The notes beneath the pieces are model-generated. The model was not told the origin of the DNA, did no database searches, and saw nothing but the letters and a program-made list of their open reading frames with translations. Made by a program: the position numbers and the translations under genes. This document shows positions 47,201-57,835 of a DNA stretch of 64,000 nucleotides, piece after piece; the first letter of the stretch is position 1; every line of letters begins with the position of its first letter. The stretch is from NCBI GenBank assembly GCA_004802725.1, contig SGPM01000043.1, positions 58,160 through 122,159 on the forward strand, written 5' to 3'. Origin of the DNA: Antrodiella citrinella. Taxonomy: Eukaryota > Basidiomycota > Agaricomycetes > Polyporales > Steccherinaceae.

Positions 47201-47478
47201 GGACGCCACGAGGGCAAACATGAAGTCCGAAGTCCAATCCGTTTCCGTGGCCACAACTCAAAGTCCAAAGTCCAACCAAAATTAGGGTCCAAGCCAAGTA
47301 CACTAAAGTCCGAAGCCCAGTCAAAGTATATACTATGAGGTCCATAGTCCAAAGTACGAAGTCCACAAAAACAAAAACATAAGTCCATTGGTCCAGCCAA
47401 GGCTTGAAAGTTCGATGATGTCCAAGTAAAGAATTAAAATGTGCGATAAGGCGGTGGAGACGCGAGGGTGGAGAGGCT

Positions 47479-48492
47479 TCAGAGCCACTGAGCGTCTTCA
47501 GCGGCCCAGTCGTCGACGACGATGTCCTCGAGGTCGTCCTCCTCAGAGACCATGGCGGAGACACTCTTGTGGAACTCGAAGAGGTCCAAGGGAGTGGTGA
47601 CTGAGGTCGCGTTGGACTCGCTGCCGACGACGGCGTCGATGGATGGGAAGGGGGGGCGCTTGGTCGCGCGAGTATAAGGGAAGATGTCGGAGTCGCAGGC
47701 CTCGATCTCGTCCTCCCAGTTAGAACCGATGGCCGTCCGACTCTTCTCGAGGTCCTTGGAAATGGTGACGAGGGTCACTTCGGAGTGCTTTCTCTCTGCG
47801 GGAGCAGCGACGAGCTTCAAACAAGACTTCCAGCACTTCTCGAACCCATCGTCGGTGAAGGAGAAGGGGTTACGTGTCACGATCACGTTGACCGAACGGG
47901 AGGGGGTGAAGACATTTCCGCAGGGCTCGAGCTCGTCCTCCAAATCTGAGACGACGGCAGACTGACTCTTCTCAAGGTTTGGGGGGACGGCGACAAACGT
48001 CGCTCTGGAAAACTTGTCCTGGGCCTCCCAGTCTGCAATGATGGCGGACTGGCTCTGGTCAGAAGGGACTGACGAGCATAGTTGTTAGTCTTCGTAATTA
48101 CAGTCGGAGATGATAGCAGACTCACTGTTCTGGCAGACCCCAAATTGTTCCACGGCGGGAACGGCGACGAGGGTCGCTGTGGCTATCTTGTCCTCGGCCT
48201 CCCAATCATCAACGACGGAAGACTGACTCTCGTGAGATGAAACCTCAAGATGTTCCTCGGGTACGCCGACGGAGTCGGCGTTGAAGTACTTCTCAATGGC
48301 ATCGTCCATGTAGGGGATGGGGGTGTATCTTTTGGTGAGTGGAGCGGAGGTGAAGATGTTGTCGCAAGGGTGGAAGGGGATGGGATCTTCGAAAGACACC
48401 TGGGGCCCGCAGCTGACGAAGCGGACCTTCCTGAAGCGATCACGACCGGCGGGGCGGCGAATGGCATTGGAGCGACGGAGAGTGATAGACAT
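47479..48492 (-). CDS. Unrecognised protein with degenerate internal repeats
   Basis: Two exons (48492-48126, 48068-47479) give 318 aa in phase, with a 57-nt intron (GTGAGT donor, ACTAAC branch). No known domain recognised. The N-terminus is basic (MSITLRRSNAIRRPAGRDR); the rest is acidic and repetitive. Recurring units are SQSSVVDDWEAEDK, SQSAIIADWEAQDK, SQSAVVSDLEDELE, SRTAIGSNWEDEIE and a terminal VVDDWAAEDAQWL, each linked by stretches such as ATLVAVPAVE and ATFVAVPPNLE. Another motif (CDNIFTSAP, CGNVFTPSR, CDSDIFPYTR) also recurs. No signal peptide or membrane segment, so probably cytosolic or nuclear. The intron itself contains a diverged copy of the unit. If unspliced, translation stops shortly after it at the TAA inside the branch motif. 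Confidence 0.7.
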
Positions 48493-48698
48493 TGTCGTAG
48501 AGATAGCGTAGAAGTAGGTAGCGGTAGGTAGAGGTAGGTTGCAGTAAAGCAGGAGGGAAGGCAGAGATGGTGGTATGAGTTCAAGTGGGGGAAAACACGA
48601 AACACGACGAGCGGAGACTTTTTGTCTTCGCGTTCTGGAGGCTGACCTGTAGTTTGTATCCGCGATCTAGAGAAGAATGGAGAGTAAAATGGGCTTTA

Positions 48699-48716
48699 GA
48701 CGCGACGCGTCGCGTC
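48699..48716. promoter_or_regulatory. 18-bp palindrome with MluI cell-cycle-box core
   Basis: GACGCGACGCGTCGCGTC is a perfect inverted repeat about 207 bp upstream of the ATG at 48492. Its centre is ACGCGT, the MCB core bound by MBF/SBF-type APSES factors in fungi. A role in regulating the repeat-protein gene is inference. Confidence 0.45.
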
Positions 48717-48821
48717 GCGTCAGATGGCGCGTGAATGCCCGCAGAGAGGCTGGCAAGGTCTATAAAAGCGTGTCGTTCTGGTATTCTGCTGTCCGACTGG
48801 ATCCACAAGGACGACATACAT

Positions 48822-49095
48822 NNATGTNNNNGTGCAANNNNCAANNNNNNNNNNNNNNNNNNNNNNNNNNNNNNNNNNNNNNNNNNNNNNNNNNNNNNNN
48901 NNNNNNNNNNNNNNNNNNNNNNNNNNNNNNNNNNNNNNNNNNNNNNNNNNNNNNNNNNNNNNNNNNNNNNNNNNNNNNNNNNNNNNNNNNNNNNNNNNNN
49001 NNNNNNNNNNNNNNNNNGAGNNNNAANGAAGNNANCAGNNNNGGGATNNNNGNNGNNNNGANGTAGTGGTCTGAGCGCTTGCAGNGNCGGGATAN
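48822..49095. other. Assembly gap / ambiguous bases
   Basis: Nearly continuous N from 48822 to about 49065, with stray Ns to 49095. It separates the repeat-protein promoter from the 3' end of the HAUS1-like gene; anything inside is invisible. A TATAAAAG at about 48762 points into the gap on the plus strand, so a small gene could start there. Confidence 0.95.
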
Positions 49096-49127
49096 GTGCC
49101 TCCAAGGACAAATAGCAAGGATACGAG

Positions 49128-50057
49128 TCATGTCATATTTTTCGCCATTCTAGCCAGTAAGCGTTCGCGTAGCTGTAGAAGTTTCATATGCTCGTCCCTC
49201 GCTTTGTGGAGTTCTAGACGAGCAAGATCCACGTTCTATGGAAAATCGTCAGCTTTGCCTGCCACCGCAANTTGGTCCACGTACCGGAGGCAAGCCCATG
49301 TATGCTTGAATCTTTGCACGTTTCATCTTCAACTCTTGCTCCTTCTTCTTGCTCTTCTCCTTGAACTCGACGAGCTCAGTCACACTTACGGTAGGTCGCT
49401 CGGCTGGCATACTGNCCTGCGAGTCACCCCAGCAANCTTCCCAGTGAGTCAAAGAGAACTGGGAAGAGGAATAGCACGTACTTTGAGCTTCGCAAGCTCT
49501 TTCTGGTACTCCTTCGACTTCGCATACAACTGTGTCTTCTTCCGTTCAAGAGCTGCTNTCTCCGATCCCGATGAACTCTGTAAAGATTGTAGCCACCTGC
49601 ATACNCGACCGTGTTACTTCACCTNTTNCTAGTACACACGTCGTAAAAATACGTACCCGTTGATCAAGTCCTCTTCGTGCTTTGCGCTCCCAAGATGNTC
49701 TCGGAGAACTGCTTCAGCCTCCTTGAGACGAAGGAGTGAACGCCTCAGCGGCAATTCTTCCGTCGACAGTTCGGAAACTGCAGACACGAAACTGNAATGA
49801 TTGNTCCGTTAGCTTTACATGAACGCAATGCGAACTTATATTGATGCATACCTTGCATACGTCAACTCATCCAAGCCGAGCGCATCTGTGATACTGCTGA
49901 GCACATCTAGATGTTCCTCGGTATCCGGGCTCAATGCAAGATCTTTGAGTGGCTCTGCTATATGAACATNAGTCAAAAGCAACGAATCGGGTTAGNGGAA
50001 GAAGCGACCTCGGTCTACTACATGGTGGTCGGAGACCAAGTTGTCCGATGAGCTCAT
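49128..50057 (-). CDS. HAUS1-like augmin subunit (coiled coil)
   Basis: Putative subunit of the augmin complex, which recruits gamma-tubulin to spindle microtubules. Six exons read in phase to a little over 200 aa despite scattered Ns. It starts MSSSDNLVSDHHVVDR and continues EPLKDLALSPDTEEHLDVL, ELPLRRSLLRLKEAEAVLRE, HEEDLINGWLQSLQ, ALERKKTQLYAKSKEYQKEL, VSVTELVEFKEKSKKKEQEL, AKIQAYMGLPPNVDLARLEL and RDEHMKLLQLRERLLARM. Heptad-rich helices and the block INGWL...YMGLPP-LARLEL match what I recall of HAUS1 C-termini. The length is shorter than animal HAUS1 (about 278 aa), so an N-terminal exon may be missed; the first intron has an unusual GTCGCT donor. The start is 147 bp after the MYND-gene stop. 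Confidence 0.62.
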
Positions 50058-50203
50058 GACAGTCAGGAATAAGCGACCGCTTGCTAGCTTTCTTCCTACC
50101 GGACTGCAAGGTTCAAAAACAGTGACTGATGTTTATATCATCACGAGACAGTACATTATCGTACAAATGTACAGTACATATTATGTTAAGCAACTTTTCT
50201 ACC

Positions 50204-51141
50204 TTACGATTTTGTCGCAGCTTTGACCACTTGCATTTCGCTTCGAGTCGTCTTTCCCGACATTCTTTCAACCTCTCCCTGTAATGTCTCCAGCCAGTTC
50301 TCTCCAGGAGCATCATCCCATGCGTTGAGACCGTATCCGCCCCAAGACACCCCTCGGACATCCGTTCCGGAGCTGTCGCATACCAGAAATGTCGTGACGG
50401 TCCCAACGCAGCCCACCCTCACATTCTCCTCATGATACTTCTGGAATTGCGGAAGAAGCTGCCTGAAACCATCCTTCTCCTTCAGCAACCACTCGATGGA
50501 TACTCGCTCCCCACTGACGACCCGATACCGCTCCCAAAGCTTCGACTCCTTCGGCGGATTCTTGATACGCTCTATCCGTAGCTGGAAAACATATTTCTTC
50601 CAGGCATCGGGGTTTTGGTTGATGTTGAGACAGCAGTAGCCTGCGCGACAGATCATGGGCCGGAAGCGTTTGAGGAATTCACCCATCTCTTTGTCTATGG
50701 TGGACATCAGAGGGAGGTCTTCATCCTCGCCCGTCAATTTGCGCATCATAGCCGTGAGCTCGTCCGCTTCGGCCATGGCCTTGCGCATATTTCTTTTGGT
50801 CTTGCAGGGTTCTTTGTGTACAGGCCAATCTTCCTTTTGACATTTGGTGCTCTGTAGCATAGCATGCATATAAGGAATTAGTGGGGGATGGCAACCTGTG
50901 GCTCGGAGGGACGCACACAATACGACGTAGTCTTGCATGAAGCACAAACAAACAGCTTCGCGACGTCAGCTCGCCGTTTCCAACCTTGAAAATATCTTCA
51001 GGATGTTTGCGGGCTCTTGACATGAACAAGACTATTCTCACATCTCTGACATTGGCGACACAAGTCTCGTACTTCTTTGGATTCGATTGGCGGCATAGGA
51101 CTATTTATACCAACATCGTGAGGCTCGTCACGCTTAGCCAT
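50204..51141 (-). CDS. MYND-type zinc-finger protein
   Basis: About 270 aa from three exons. It starts MAKRDEPHDVGINS (ATG 51141) after a probable 5'-UTR intron. The MYND finger spans both introns: CQRCENT, then DVAKLFVCASCKTTSYC, then STKCQKEDWPVHKEPC, giving the full C-x2-C, C-x2-C, C-x3-C, H-x3-C ligand set. MYND domains bind proline-rich peptides. The remainder (KLTGEDEDLPLM, MICRAGYCCLNINQNPDAWK, SWGGYGLNAWDDAPGENWLE) is a domain seen behind N-terminal MYND fingers in mushroom genomes, function unknown. The donor of the first intron (GTCTTG) is non-consensus, so that junction is inferred from the zinc ligands and phase. It is unlike the MYND gene at 41-43 kb, which has its finger at the C-terminus. 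Confidence 0.8.
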
Positions 51142-51405
51142 CGTTCCTGCGAGCCAAAATGTTCAGAGAAATGGTTCTTGGAAGCTTGGAAGCTTACCTA
51201 CACGCCAGTTGCAGTTTGAGTCGAAGTGAACGAGAGCAGATTGCCCGGACGGATGCAAGGCTTTCAAAAGGGAGTCATTGATATGGGCGTCTAACATCCA
51301 TTCCACTCATAAATTCAGAATCCACTGCACCGCGGTCCGTATCTTGCTCGTATTGTTACAATCGTGAATACATCCTATGTACAGACAAGAGAAACACATC
51401 GACTC

Positions 51406-52631
51406 TCAGAACCTATTGCGTTTTCTACTTTTTGATGCTGCTGAGTCTGCAGCAGGTCTCATGGCTCTGAATCAGAAGGTTGCACGAGCAAGAATTCATC
51501 AGACTCACCTGCTCTTTCCCTTCCCGTCTCCGGGCTCGTCCACGTCCATATCCACATTCTCGTCAATGCCCAATGCCTTCTGCTTCTCTAGTTCTTTCTG
51601 CCTTGCCGCCTCTCTCTCCTTTTCTTTCTGTTTCTCCAGCAAAGCCAGCCCAGCTGCAGTCGGACCTGACTTCAGGGGAGGTCCGCCACTGGGGTTGTTC
51701 TTCGACAACCGCACCTCTCGCACCTTGTCCTGTACGTCTCTGAGGTTACGCTGTACGGTGGCGTCGTGAGCAGTGAGGGTCTCTTTCTCCGTCTTGGCTT
51801 GCTGCTTCAGTAGCGTGAGTCTGTCGTCCAGCGTCGTCAGGATGGCCGAAGACGTAGAAGCCCTGAGCAATGAACATCAGTCAGTCAGGACAGCAGGTAG
51901 ACTTGACATGAGGTGAACAATGTTACCAGTTCTGCAATGCTGTGAGAAGAGCCTCGATTCTCCCTGGTTCAAGGTCACGACCAATTGTGTACTCGACTTC
52001 GAACTGCTGGGCTTTCTGATCAAGCTTTCCTCGGATGACATCCATGTAGATCGCGTCGATGATCAAGTCTTCCAACTCACGGATCGTAGGCATTTGCAGC
52101 TGATCCAATAACTGAGAATATGGGAGGATCTGGAGCGGTCATCCTGTTAGCATTGCAAAATGTGAGGACGAAAGGACGACATACCCGCTTCTCCATGGCC
52201 AAAGACACCAACGTCAAATGCTTCAACTTCGTGATCTGTGCAGGATTTAATGGGGGCAAAGAGTCTTTGTGCTCTACAGTCAAGACACGCCAATCGTCAG
52301 AATACACATCACACCCCATAGATAACGAACACTCAACGAATATAGTCGGGGTACGTGCGGTACGCAAAGAGCTGAAGCAGTGAGAAGAACGCTTCATGTT
52401 GAGGGTTCGTTGACAACTAGAGACATGCTACGTCGTAAGAATATGCAAGAACACCATCTGAATGTTACTCGCCTCTTGGATGTTAGGAAGTTCGAGCAGC
52501 TCAGAGAAGACGAACACTCCAGGGGCGGAAGTAGCATCTTGCACAAGTTTGGCTGCTGCTGCTCCTTTTGCTGACTTTGACATCAGCAAGAAGGGCTCGA
52601 GTTTGGCGGTGGTGGTTGCGCCGAGCTCCAT
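51406..52631 (-). CDS. csn7: COP9 signalosome subunit 7 (PCI domain)
   Basis: Scaffold subunit of the COP9 signalosome, which removes NEDD8 from cullins. Six exons give 314 aa in phase: 52631-52473, 52416-52338, 52273-52185, 52129-51927, 51862-51509, 51466-51406. The PCI region covers about residues 30-190: FVFSELLELPNIQE, FFSLLQLFAYRTYPDYI, NPAQITKLKHLTLVSLAMEK, LPYSQLLDQLQMPTIRELED, YMDVIRGKLDQ, YTIGRDLEPGRIEALLTALQ. A charged helix follows (LLEKQKEKEREAARQKELEK) and a basic tail KSRKRNRF that could be a nuclear signal. Intron 1 appears to be a GC-AG intron (GAG|GCGAGT); using the next GT instead would insert ASNIQM into a conserved helix. Confidence 0.92.
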
Positions 52632-52928
52632 GTTTGTATTATGTTACTAGCGAGACGAATAATGGATGAAGAGAGAGGAGAAGGCTTGGACGCGTGCAGT
52701 CATGCAGCCGCTACTGAACGCGTGGATGCCGATCGGCACAAGCGCTCGCTTGGTACCGCGACTGGGGGGTCAGTCAGTGAAGGGGTAATACATTGTTGTC
52801 TAGATAGATATCGTATCGAGATACATGGTATATATACGTGGTATAGATTGCTGTAAGGTATGGTTTGATGGTTTGACGAAAGCAAGGGGAGAGAGAGTCT
52901 AGCCATACAAGAATCAAAATGATATCCA

Positions 52929-55900
52929 TCATACTTCGTAGTCTTTGGGTTCCGAGGATTGCTGCCAATCGCCGTTGGGGTTTGTGTCTTTGGTCTCCGG
53001 TATAACCTGTGGCGCCGCTATGTGATTCATGTCGTGCACGAGATCCATCATGTTCGGTTGTGGCCCTTCTCTGCTATACACTCGTCGGTCCAGACCTGGT
53101 GACGTCGTGGGGCTGCGCCCTTTCTCCGGGGTGTGGACATAGCTGGTAGGAGCAGTTGTTGGAAGCCGAGACGGAGAGCGCGGGTCAAAAGTCGAAGGAT
53201 TCGACGTTAGCACCATGTCCGCTGGGAGTAGAACTATGCACGAAAGTGTCAGCGTTAGTCTATCCGGTACAAGGGGATCGCTGAAACATACTGGCACGGT
53301 CAACGGCGACAGGAAGGCCACGATGTCGTCCACGCAACATGATAACGATCACGACGAGCTTAGACAGAGGTCCAAACGCACCCGAGAAAGAGTAGTTCTG
53401 GGTGGGTATACCTAGCGTCAGTCCGATGCCTCCAAACGCAGACACCAGCTCAAATACTACAGACTAAGTAAGTGCACGTCCAAAGAAAGAAGAACGTATA
53501 ATACTCGCCAATGCGGAACACATTGAACCACGGTGCATTAACATCATCCATAATCTTCGTCCTCTCAATGATACAAACCGCAAAGATACCCCACACGAGC
53601 CACCAAATGTCATACGCGACCTGTCTGCGTAGATGCCACCCAAAATACTTGCTGATACGCTCGCTTCGCGAACCTTGGGATTCACCTAACGCAGGCTCCT
53701 CGTCTGAATCCTCTGGCTCGGCCTCGAATACGCCGAGACTTTGCTCCTCGTAGACATTCGTAGATCGGATAGACATCGCCACTGGGTAGACAGCAATATA
53801 CATCATGACAATGCATAAGAACCTGTGAGTTGTTCTGATGAGTACAATGCGAAATTTGGAACAAACTTACACTTACTGGAATGACGGGGCGAGCTCAGAC
53901 AGGGCCACAATCGGGAAGCCAGACGCTCTCACAGCGAAAGACTGGAACAAACCCGAGAGGGCTTGTATTCCTGGCGGTAAGGATTTGAGCACTTCAAGGC
54001 CTATATCAAGCACGATGAAGGCGACCCATTCGAAGCCACTGGATACCATAATCAATGAGGTCAGTGTAACACCAACAAAATCAGGAGCATACGTGAATAT
54101 GACAAGTGTAGCAACAAGAAACCAGGTAACATGCGAAGGGAACAGGTACAAGAAACATCTATGAGAAGTTAGTCAATATAGAATCGGGACGATATCGTGG
54201 ATCTTATCTTCCTCACCTCCGAGGATGGTCTAGCAAGAAGTGCAAAGTCTTATCAGCGGTGGAGTCATCTCTCACGAACTTTGTCATTATCCATCTATCA
54301 ACCCATCGTGAGTGATACCGTAACGGAAAGTCATTATGGACGTGCCTTACATTGTAAGCCGTAGACTTGATATCGAGATCGGGACCGATGTTAGCGTGTA
54401 GAATAACTGCGCAATGTAGGACTCACAAGATAGGCTGTGAAGATGCGAAGTCAGCACGCGGTAGCAGGCACAAAGGTTGCGTACATACCAAGCCGTGATT
54501 ACCAGCTAGAATTGCAAATATCATGGAGACTGGGATAGAAAAAGGTTGGTTATGGCACAAGGTAACAAGGGCACACTTACATATCATCAAGTACGCTCTT
54601 TGGAACGGTACCATTCCCCTTCAGAAGCGGTCTGAGCATCGAGCAACAAAACCATAAGTACAGGACATACTCGTCAACGAGACTCATGCCTCCTCCAGTG
54701 TAGGAACCGACGATCTGACTAAGATGAGACACGATAAGTGCGCCGAGATGGAATGCTGATTCACATAGTACTCACAATGCCACAAACCACGACTTGTTTA
54801 CGAGGCGGGGCTGCGCCGCGAAAACATCGTCATATTCATGTGTCGTGGAGAGCCACGGCGCGATCAAAATGAATGCGAAAAGTTGTGTTCCGACGAAATA
54901 CTAGAGCCAAATCAGCGAATTATACGCTTGCGAGACATGTTCGCGCACGTACAAATGCTACCAGGTAACTCAGGAGTCGAAGAGCACGATACCTGCAACT
55001 TCCGTGAGTACAAAATTGGAGTAGCTTTAAAAACTTGGGCAATGTACTCAAGACCACCCAGCTCCTCCAATTCCTCATCCGTCAGCTCCTCGGTATTAAA
55101 ATCTGAGTTTCTCCCAATGATCAGGTTCTCAAAGTCCTTCGTCAACCGCTGCATCCGCGGATTATGCTGCAACTTGAATTGTTCGCCAATCCAGGATATC
55201 AGCGACGACAGGTGGAATCGACGTGCGAGCTCCTCTGAGAGCTCGATGGGACCGGGAAACCCGCCTTGCCCTTGATCCTTGGCACGGAAACCGAGTTGAC
55301 TTTCTATTTCGGCCTTGGACAGCTGGGAGGGCTGGTAGACGGTAAGTTGTCGTCGAGGGATCGGACGACCTGTGCGGGATGAGTATCATGAGATTCTATT
55401 AGCCAATGGAAAGCTACGTACCACGTCGTCGTACAGAGCCAGATGTGACAGAATACGGATATGTCCCAGTAAACTGGGTTCGTCGTGTAGCTTGAGACCT
55501 AGGAGAATACACGGGCGACGTTGGAATAGGCAGTACTACGGATTTCGGCGAATCCGACGGGAACTGTTGATCCGCCAAAACTCGTGTCGTGGTTTCGTCC
55601 GCGTCAGGTCGGCGTGTATCTTGAAAGCGCGTAGAATATACTGGGGATGCAGGAAGAGGAATATCTGCCGACTGAGGCGACTCCGAGGTGAGTTGATGTT
55701 CCTCCAGCACCCTTGATGTTGGCTCATCTGCACCATGTGAATGTATCGAAGCAGGAGGAGAGTCTACCAACTGGGGCGACCGCAGGATGGGCTGGAGCAG
55801 GGTAGGCTTCGGAGTGGGATGTTGTACCTTCACGACCATTTCAGAGCTATCCTCCTTCTCCCTTTCATTCCCATTTACGTTCCCTGAGCTCTGGTACATA

Positions 55901-56561
55901 CCTAGCCCGATGCCCATTCCGATTCCAGCACTTCCACCACCAACTAAAGCAGCCCCGATACCCTCTTCCACATAGAACTTGCCGTTTGTAGGCTTACTAT
56001 CGGGATCACGACCACGGGTTCGAGCATCTGCAGCCCTTCCTCGGCGAGGAAGATGGAGGTGCTTGGTCAAACGATCGGCGATCTTCCGTTTCGAGTGTTC
56101 TTTCATCTGCAACATCTCCAAATGGCTCCGGAAGTACCTCTTGCGAGTGAGAACCATGACCCATGCTACAACGGTCTACCAAACATGTTATGAGGAACAT
56201 AACGTATGGATATCAATCTACGCACTGTGTTACCGATGCACATCAAGAAGAAGAGAATGGCCTGCTGGAATGCTGTGCATGTGCTCAAGTTGACTGTGGA
56301 CAAGCCGGTGACGGAGAGGGCGGAATAGCATAGGAACAGAGCATCTACGAAGGCTGCACAACACGAAACGTGTCAATCAAATAACGAACACGGAATGAAA
56401 ATGCCCGAAGACTCACAAATCTGGAACCTGCCATTCGCGCCCCAGAAGATAGCGGCCGATACCAAAGGAACGAACAAGAAGAAAAGCAGATGAACGCGAA
56501 AGAAATTGAGCTCTCGTTTGAGCCATGCATAGACGTCTTCCAACGTCGACACCACTGGCAT
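52929..56561 (-). CDS. trk1: TRK-family potassium transporter
   Basis: Plasma-membrane high-affinity K+ uptake protein of the Trk/Ktr/HKT superfamily, about 920 aa from some 15-16 exons. Four M1-P-M2 units are visible. Unit 1 has RVHLLFFLFVPLVSAAIFW and the pore CYSALSVTGLSTV. Unit 2 has FYLVAFYFVGTQLFAFILI, VGSYTGGGMSLVDE, then FAILAGNHGLPIFLRL. Unit 3 has GFEWVAFIVLDIG with AVRASGFPIV. Unit 4 has DIWWLVWGIFAVCIIE with SAFGGIGLTLG and GPLSKLVVIVIMLRGRHRGL. A cytosolic loop of about 330 residues between the first and second units, rich in Ser/Pro/Thr, is typical of fungal TRK1. I start at ATG 56561 (MPVVSTLEDVYAWLK). One intron (53508-53457) seems to be GC-AG (ATTG|GCGAGT), needed to join FRI to VFELVSAFGG. 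Confidence 0.92.
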
Positions 56562-57835
56562 AGTACTGACAGCGAGCAAGAGAGAATGCGAACAGATGCG
56601 CCCAAACCTCCACAGATGCCGAGAATGCGCGCCGTGGCCTCGTGTGACCTACTAAGCAGAGATGACATGAGTCTGTGTCGATTTCAGCCGGGCACCACGA
56701 ACCTTCGCAACGACGTTGCCCGCGCTAGCCGAGCGCCCGTCGCGGGAGCTTTCCATTAAACGTCTACCTGCCTAATCTGGATGGTAATTTCTAAAAGGGG
56801 CAATCACTTGGATTGTGAGCGACACATACTCACATCTGCAGAGATACAAATCTTCTCACCGGGAAAGGTTCGGAGGACAAGCAGATGTTATCTAGAGTCA
56901 CCCTAAGACGTCTCGGAAACGACGATATGGAGAGTTCAAAGCGTGATCAAAGTTTGAAGAAGAGAATTATAAATTCTTTTCAACCTTAAATCAGGGTTTT
57001 GAGAATGATCTGGAAGCTCCCATAGATTGACTAGGTTTCCTGAGGAGTACTGCTACTTGTTGGCTTGTTGTATGTAGTACAAGTTACTCTGAATGAAGGC
57101 AGCTCACTCACACCATTGAGAAGACATGTTCAACCTCGAGACATCGAAGCGCACGCGTTCCCAGGGTCCAGCTCGGAGCGAATTGGGCTGCGGGATCTGC
57201 GCGAGCAGATATGGAGGCCAACGTGGTGAAAATTCGTCAAGGGTCCTTCTCGTTCTTGAGCTGACCCAGAGTTCATGGAGAAGGGGAGCTGCGCCCAGTC
57301 TGCACTATGTATTTCCTGGCCCGTCGGCGATGAGTACAGTACGGCTTGAAGAGGTCGAGACTCAGCGGTCAGTCGTGAGATTCTGAGAGGTCTGAAAGGA
57401 ATCAGACGTCCCTCGGGTTCATCGCCGCCGTAAATGCATGTACAAGATACTCGCAAAGCAGTTGCGCAATAGCACGAGACACTCGGATGCCGACCGCGAG
57501 CGCTCACCGGGCCTTTGAGTTTGTGAGCTTATGTTCTGCTTGTGTTCTGCATAACTTTTTGCTGCTGCTGCTGGAACGAAAGCTCGCCGAGATTCGTGTT
57601 TTCGTGATGGTGTGATAACCTGGATGCTTGTTGGACTAGAAATGGGATAGTGCCAGGAGAGAGAGGATGTTCTTATCGAGTTGGCGCTGTCGAGACAGGC
57701 ACCATCATTTCCCGTTCATATCCATCTAGTACTACTCAACCCTCCTCCGCTTGCTATCCCCCCTTCCTCCTCCTCCCTCCTCTTACTTATCTTTCCCTTC
57801 TTCCATCACCATTCCCGTCTTTACGAGATCCCCCC
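56562..57835. promoter_or_regulatory. Divergent promoter region, TRK / OPT
   Basis: About 1.27 kb between head-to-head starts. A strongly pyrimidine-rich tract (57735-57835, CCTCCTCCCTCC-like) ends right at the OPT ATG, as is typical of fungal promoters. No other gene is supported; small frames at 57126-57507 on both strands look like chance. Confidence 0.5.

Larger units (their letters stand above)
45620..47478. other. Spacer rich in repeats
   Basis: Holds the cassettes and array listed separately, plus at 47215-47400 a run of degenerate AAGTCC words (minus strand TTGGACTTTGGACTT). Outside these I see no gene. Some of this could be 3' UTR or downstream exons of the minus-strand gene at 47479-48492, but that frame closes with a proper stop at 47479. 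Confidence 0.5.
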
